Below are positions 5,867-7,612 of a stretch of DNA of 7,612 nt, one piece after another. Origin of the DNA: Bacillota bacterium (lineage in GTDB: Bacteria; Bacillota; Clostridia; Christensenellales; CAG-138); contig JAEXTB010000182.1 in assembly GCA_023453725.1 (NCBI GenBank), positions 1-7,612 of the forward strand, written 5' to 3'. Under the pieces are notes generated by a model. It searched no databases, was not told the origin of the DNA, and was given only the letters and a program-made list of their open reading frames with translations. The position numbers and the translations under genes are program-made. How positions within the stretch are numbered: the stretch's first letter is position 1; every line of letters begins with the position of its first letter.

Positions 5867-6241
5867 ATGGCGCAAAAAACAGGCTCACAGGCAGAGGGCG
5901 GATTGTTCTATATGCTCAAGCAGGTGCTCAAAAGTGAAAAAGGCGCGAAGGAGACATCCGTTAAAAAGGCTTTGCAACCACAAAAACAGACGGATGCAGG
6001 GGCGTCGCCCGGGAATGAGCGGGACACTAAGCTAGCGAGTTTAACAAAACGGGAGCGGGAACTGCTGCTTCTGCTGCTGGAAGGCTGCACACTCAAGGAA
6101 GCGGCGGGGGCGCTTTCGGTTCAATATTCTACGGCGAATACGCACATGACCAGCCTCTATAAAAAGCTTGGTGTAAACTCAAGGCCGGAACTGATTATAC
6201 AGTACCGCGATTCCTGCGTGAAGAAGGATCAGCTTTCATAG
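5867..6241 (+). CDS. Stand-alone LuxR/GerE-type HTH transcriptional regulator
   Basis: The 124-residue protein has a LuxR C-terminal (GerE) helix-turn-helix at ~58-115: LTKRERELLLLLLEG (59-73), the helix region LKEAAGALSVQYSTANTHM (76-94) and the end LYKKLGVNSRPELII (97-111). These match the usual LTxRE..., TVKxH... and KLgVxsR... landmarks, with Thr89-Ala-Asn-Thr-His93 in place of TVKxH. The first ~57 residues are polar and Lys/Gln-rich, with no receiver or sensor domain, so it resembles GerE-like minimal regulators; how it senses a signal is unknown. ATG 5867 has the SD AGGGGGTGA at 5851-5859. A lipoprotein and a DUF4870 membrane protein follow in the same direction without a terminator, so all three are probably co-transcribed. 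Confidence 0.85.
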   Translation: MAQKTGSQAEGGLFYMLKQVLKSEKGAKETSVKKALQPQKQTDAGASPGNERDTKLASLTKRERELLLLLLEGCTLKEAAGALSVQYSTANTHMTSLYKKLGVNSRPELIIQYRDSCVKKDQLS

Positions 6242-6292
6242 AAACAGAGACTTTTCTAAAAAAGAAATGCTATTGATTAAAGGAGAAATGGT

Positions 6293-6781
6293 ATGAAACG
6301 GTTGCTTGTTGCAAGTTTGGCTGCACTTCTTGTTTTTTCTCTTGCTGGCTGCGGCATCAAACAAAAGATGGAAGAAAAAGCGGCAGAGCAGATTATGGAA
6401 AGCCTTGGCGGCGGTAATGTGGATATTGAAGGGGACAGCGTAACGGTTAAGGGTGAAGATGGGGAAGAGTACACGTTCGGTTCCGCGGAGTGGCCGACAT
6501 CAGAGCTTTCCAAACTTATTCCGGCGTTTACCGCAGGGAAGACAGATAGTGTTCTGGACAGCGAAGAATATATTATGATTTCCATTAACGAAGTCAAAAA
6601 AGCGGACTTTACCTCCTATGCAGATACGGTCAAAAAAGATTTTGCGGAGAATTCCTATTCGGTTGATTCGGATGGCGTTCTCTCCTATGGTGGTTCAAAC
6701 GGGAAAGTGGATGTAGGGCTTACTTATAACGGAGAGGACCAGACCATGATCATCACGCTTGCCAAGTCCGCCACGGAATAA
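6293..6781 (+). CDS. Small secreted lipoprotein of unknown function
   Basis: The 162-residue precursor has Lys2-Arg3, a hydrophobic stretch at 4-18 and the lipobox LAGC (17-20), so Cys20 should be lipidated and the mature protein anchored outside the membrane. After a Lys/Glu helix (~23-38), the chain looks beta-rich and acidic. The segment EWPTSELSKLIPAFTAGK (66-83) recalls small Firmicutes lipoproteins of the DUF6591 type, but that assignment is uncertain. No catalytic motif is seen. ATG 6293 is preceded by AAAGGAGA (6279-6286). The gene follows the LuxR-type gene by 51 nt and precedes the DUF4870 gene by 55 nt, so an envelope-related operon is likely. Confidence 0.85.
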   Translation: MKRLLVASLAALLVFSLAGCGIKQKMEEKAAEQIMESLGGGNVDIEGDSVTVKGEDGEEYTFGSAEWPTSELSKLIPAFTAGKTDSVLDSEEYIMISINEVKKADFTSYADTVKKDFAENSYSVDSDGVLSYGGSNGKVDVGLTYNGEDQTMIITLAKSATE

Positions 6782-6794
6782 GCACATCGAAAAA

Positions 6795-6807
6795 CCGGCA
6801 AAGCCGG
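6795..6807. other. Short GC hairpin between the lipoprotein and DUF4870 genes
   Basis: CCGGC (6795-6799) pairs with GCCGG (6803-6807) over AAA. There is no T-run on the plus strand, so it should not end transcription there. On the minus strand it is followed by T-rich sequence, but no minus-strand gene is nearby. It could moderate expression of the last gene. Confidence 0.35.
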
Positions 6808-6836
6808 GAAGAAATACGAAACAGGAGGTTTTTATT

Positions 6837-7181
6837 ATGAGCGAATATCAATCGGGGGCAAACACCCAGCAGACCTTTGCGCCGGAGGACATTGAAAAGA
6901 ACAAGGTGGTGTCCGCGCTTGCGTACATCCTGTTCTTCCTGCCCCTCGTCGCATGCCCGGAGTCACCTTTTGGCCGGTTCCACGCAAACCAGGGATTGTC
7001 ACTGTTGATCGTGAGTATAGCAGGGAGCATTATCTTTAGTATTATCCCGATCATCGGCTGGGTTTTGCTGCCCATATTCGGCATCGCAATATTAGTGGTT
7101 GCCATCATGGGGCTTGTGAACACCCTAAACGGGAAGACGCAGGAACTACCGGTCATCGGGAAATGGAGGATTATCAAATAA
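6837..7181 (+). CDS. DUF4870 (Tic20-like) small membrane protein
   Basis: The 114-residue protein has a polar N-terminus and about three transmembrane helices: ~24-40, ~52-74 and ~76-97. The family landmarks are present: KVVSALAYILFFLPL (23-37), FHANQGL (48-54) and a late GLVNTLNGKTQELPVIG (92-108). DUF4870 proteins are widespread and their function is not settled. The frame is open from 6759, inside the lipoprotein gene, but ATG 6837 has a strong SD (AGGAGG, 6823-6828, 8-nt spacer) and starts the conserved-looking part. It is the last gene before the terminator at 7211-7246. Confidence 0.9.
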   Translation: MSEYQSGANTQQTFAPEDIEKNKVVSALAYILFFLPLVACPESPFGRFHANQGLSLLIVSIAGSIIFSIIPIIGWVLLPIFGIAILVVAIMGLVNTLNGKTQELPVIGKWRIIK

Positions 7182-7210
7182 AACGGTCTTTTTAACGGGG
7201 GATTGGGGAT

Positions 7211-7246
7211 ATCCGGCCTGACGGCAAAGCGTCGGCCGGATTTTTT
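7211..7246 (+). terminator. Intrinsic terminator of the LuxR-lipoprotein-DUF4870 operon
   Basis: ATCCGGCC (7211-7218), a bulged T, then GACG (7220-7223) pair with CGTC (7230-7233) and GGCCGGAT (7234-7241), giving 12 bp with a GCAAAG loop and a T-run to 7246. It lies about 30 nt after the stop codon. Confidence 0.95.
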
Positions 7247-7323
7247 GTTTACAATCGAATATACGCCCCGACTAAATAAGCAGACAAAAATCGTCTGTCG
7301 GAATTTCTGTTTACAATAGAATA
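7246..7323 (+). repeat. Direct repeat TGTTTACAAT(C/A)GAATA, two copies 62 nt apart
   Basis: Copies lie at 7246-7261 and 7308-7323, matching at 15 of 16 positions. Each follows a hairpin: the strong terminator at 7211-7246 and a weaker one with CAGAC 7281-7285 / GTCTG 7293-7297 plus CCGA 7268-7271 / TCGG 7298-7301. The pair could be a duplicated terminator flank or a protein-binding repeat. Confidence 0.5.
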
Positions 7324-7324
7324 C

Positions 7325-7381
7325 TATCACACGTGAACATATTGAAAATTGTTATACTGTAATTTTGAACTGAGTGTGATA
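7325..7381. promoter_or_regulatory. Promoter region of the NCS2 permease bracketed by an inverted repeat
   Basis: An extended -10, TGTTATACT (7350-7358), gives a predicted start near 7365. Perfect 8-nt arms TATCACAC (7325-7332) and GTGTGATA (7374-7381) lie on either side of it, and AAAATT 7345-7350 / AATTTT 7361-7366 form a second dyad centred on the -10. No good -35 is seen. No purine riboswitch consensus was found in the leader, although permeases of this family are often controlled that way. Confidence 0.45.
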
Positions 7382-7415
7382 CAATTGTTAAGAAATCATA
7401 CTTAGGAGGGTTGTT

Positions 7416-7612
7416 ATGGAAAAGCTGTTCAAGCTCAAGGCATCCGGCACCAATACCCGAACAGAGATCATAGCAGGCATTACGACGTTCTTCACCATGG
7501 CCTACATCATCTTTGTCAACCCCGCTATTTTGAGTGCGGTCCCCGGTTTTGATAAGGGCGGCATATTCGTCGCAACAATACTGGCCACCGCTATCGGCAC
7601 CCTGGTCATGGG
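7416..7612 (+). CDS. NCS2/AzgA-type purine (guanine/hypoxanthine) permease, 5' part
   Basis: Only the first ~65 codons are present; the frame stays open to the window end. The start MEKLFKLKASGTNTRTEIIAG, followed by GITTFFTMAYIIFVNPAIL (21-39) and an alanine/isoleucine-rich second helix (~50-65), is characteristic of PbuG/PbuO/AzgA-like proton-coupled uptake systems for guanine, hypoxanthine or adenine in the cytoplasmic membrane. The substrate cannot be fixed from this part. ATG 7416 is preceded by TAGGAGGG (7403-7410). It is separated from the upstream operon by a terminator and has its own candidate promoter at 7350-7358. Confidence 0.92.
   Translation, partial: MEKLFKLKASGTNTRTEIIAGITTFFTMAYIIFVNPAILSAVPGFDKGGIFVATILATAIGTLVM

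Noticed and set aside
7182..7415. Purine riboswitch before the permease
   Set aside because: The conserved loop and junction sequences of the purine aptamer are not present.

Overview
The window looks like chromosomal DNA of a Gram-positive, Clostridia-type bacterium (Bacillota) of moderate G+C content. The reasons are strong purine-rich Shine-Dalgarno sequences (GGAGG-type) before most genes, a TTG start codon, a clostridial-style cyclic-di-GMP-I riboswitch, DUF3784 and zf-trcl-type zinc-ribbon proteins, a classical LAGC lipobox, and compact hairpin-plus-T-run terminators. The genus cannot be named from the sequence. All family assignments are by eye; no search was run.

Layout. (1) 1-1032: a c-di-GMP-I aptamer sits directly against the ribosome binding site of a secreted transglutaminase-like protein; a strong terminator closes the unit. 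(2) 1137-1874, minus strand: a promoter with an A-rich upstream region starts a transcript whose first ~290 nt can fold into several long-range helices (a structured RNA, possibly the raiA motif). It then runs through a small double zinc-ribbon protein to a terminator. (3) 1951-5638, plus strand: an extended -10 promoter drives a tight four-gene operon: AP endonuclease (exoA), Maf nucleotide pyrophosphatase, a DUF3784 membrane protein and UvrC. The genes abut or overlap, and a 13-bp-stem terminator ends the operon. Three of the four products act in DNA repair or nucleotide-pool cleaning. (4) 5639-7246: after a ~230-nt leader rich in dyads come a stand-alone LuxR-type HTH protein, a small lipoprotein and a DUF4870 membrane protein, then a terminator. 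(5) 7247-7612: a repeat- and dyad-rich intergenic region precedes the start of an NCS2-type purine permease, cut by the window end.

The two most interesting items are the riboswitch and the minus-strand RNA. The riboswitch has an extremely shortened P2 arm, and its placement suggests translational ON control of an exported enzyme. The minus-strand RNA has a promoter whose predicted start coincides with the closing helix of the fold, and it shares its transcript with the zinc-ribbon gene. No mobile element, CRISPR array, tRNA or rRNA was seen.
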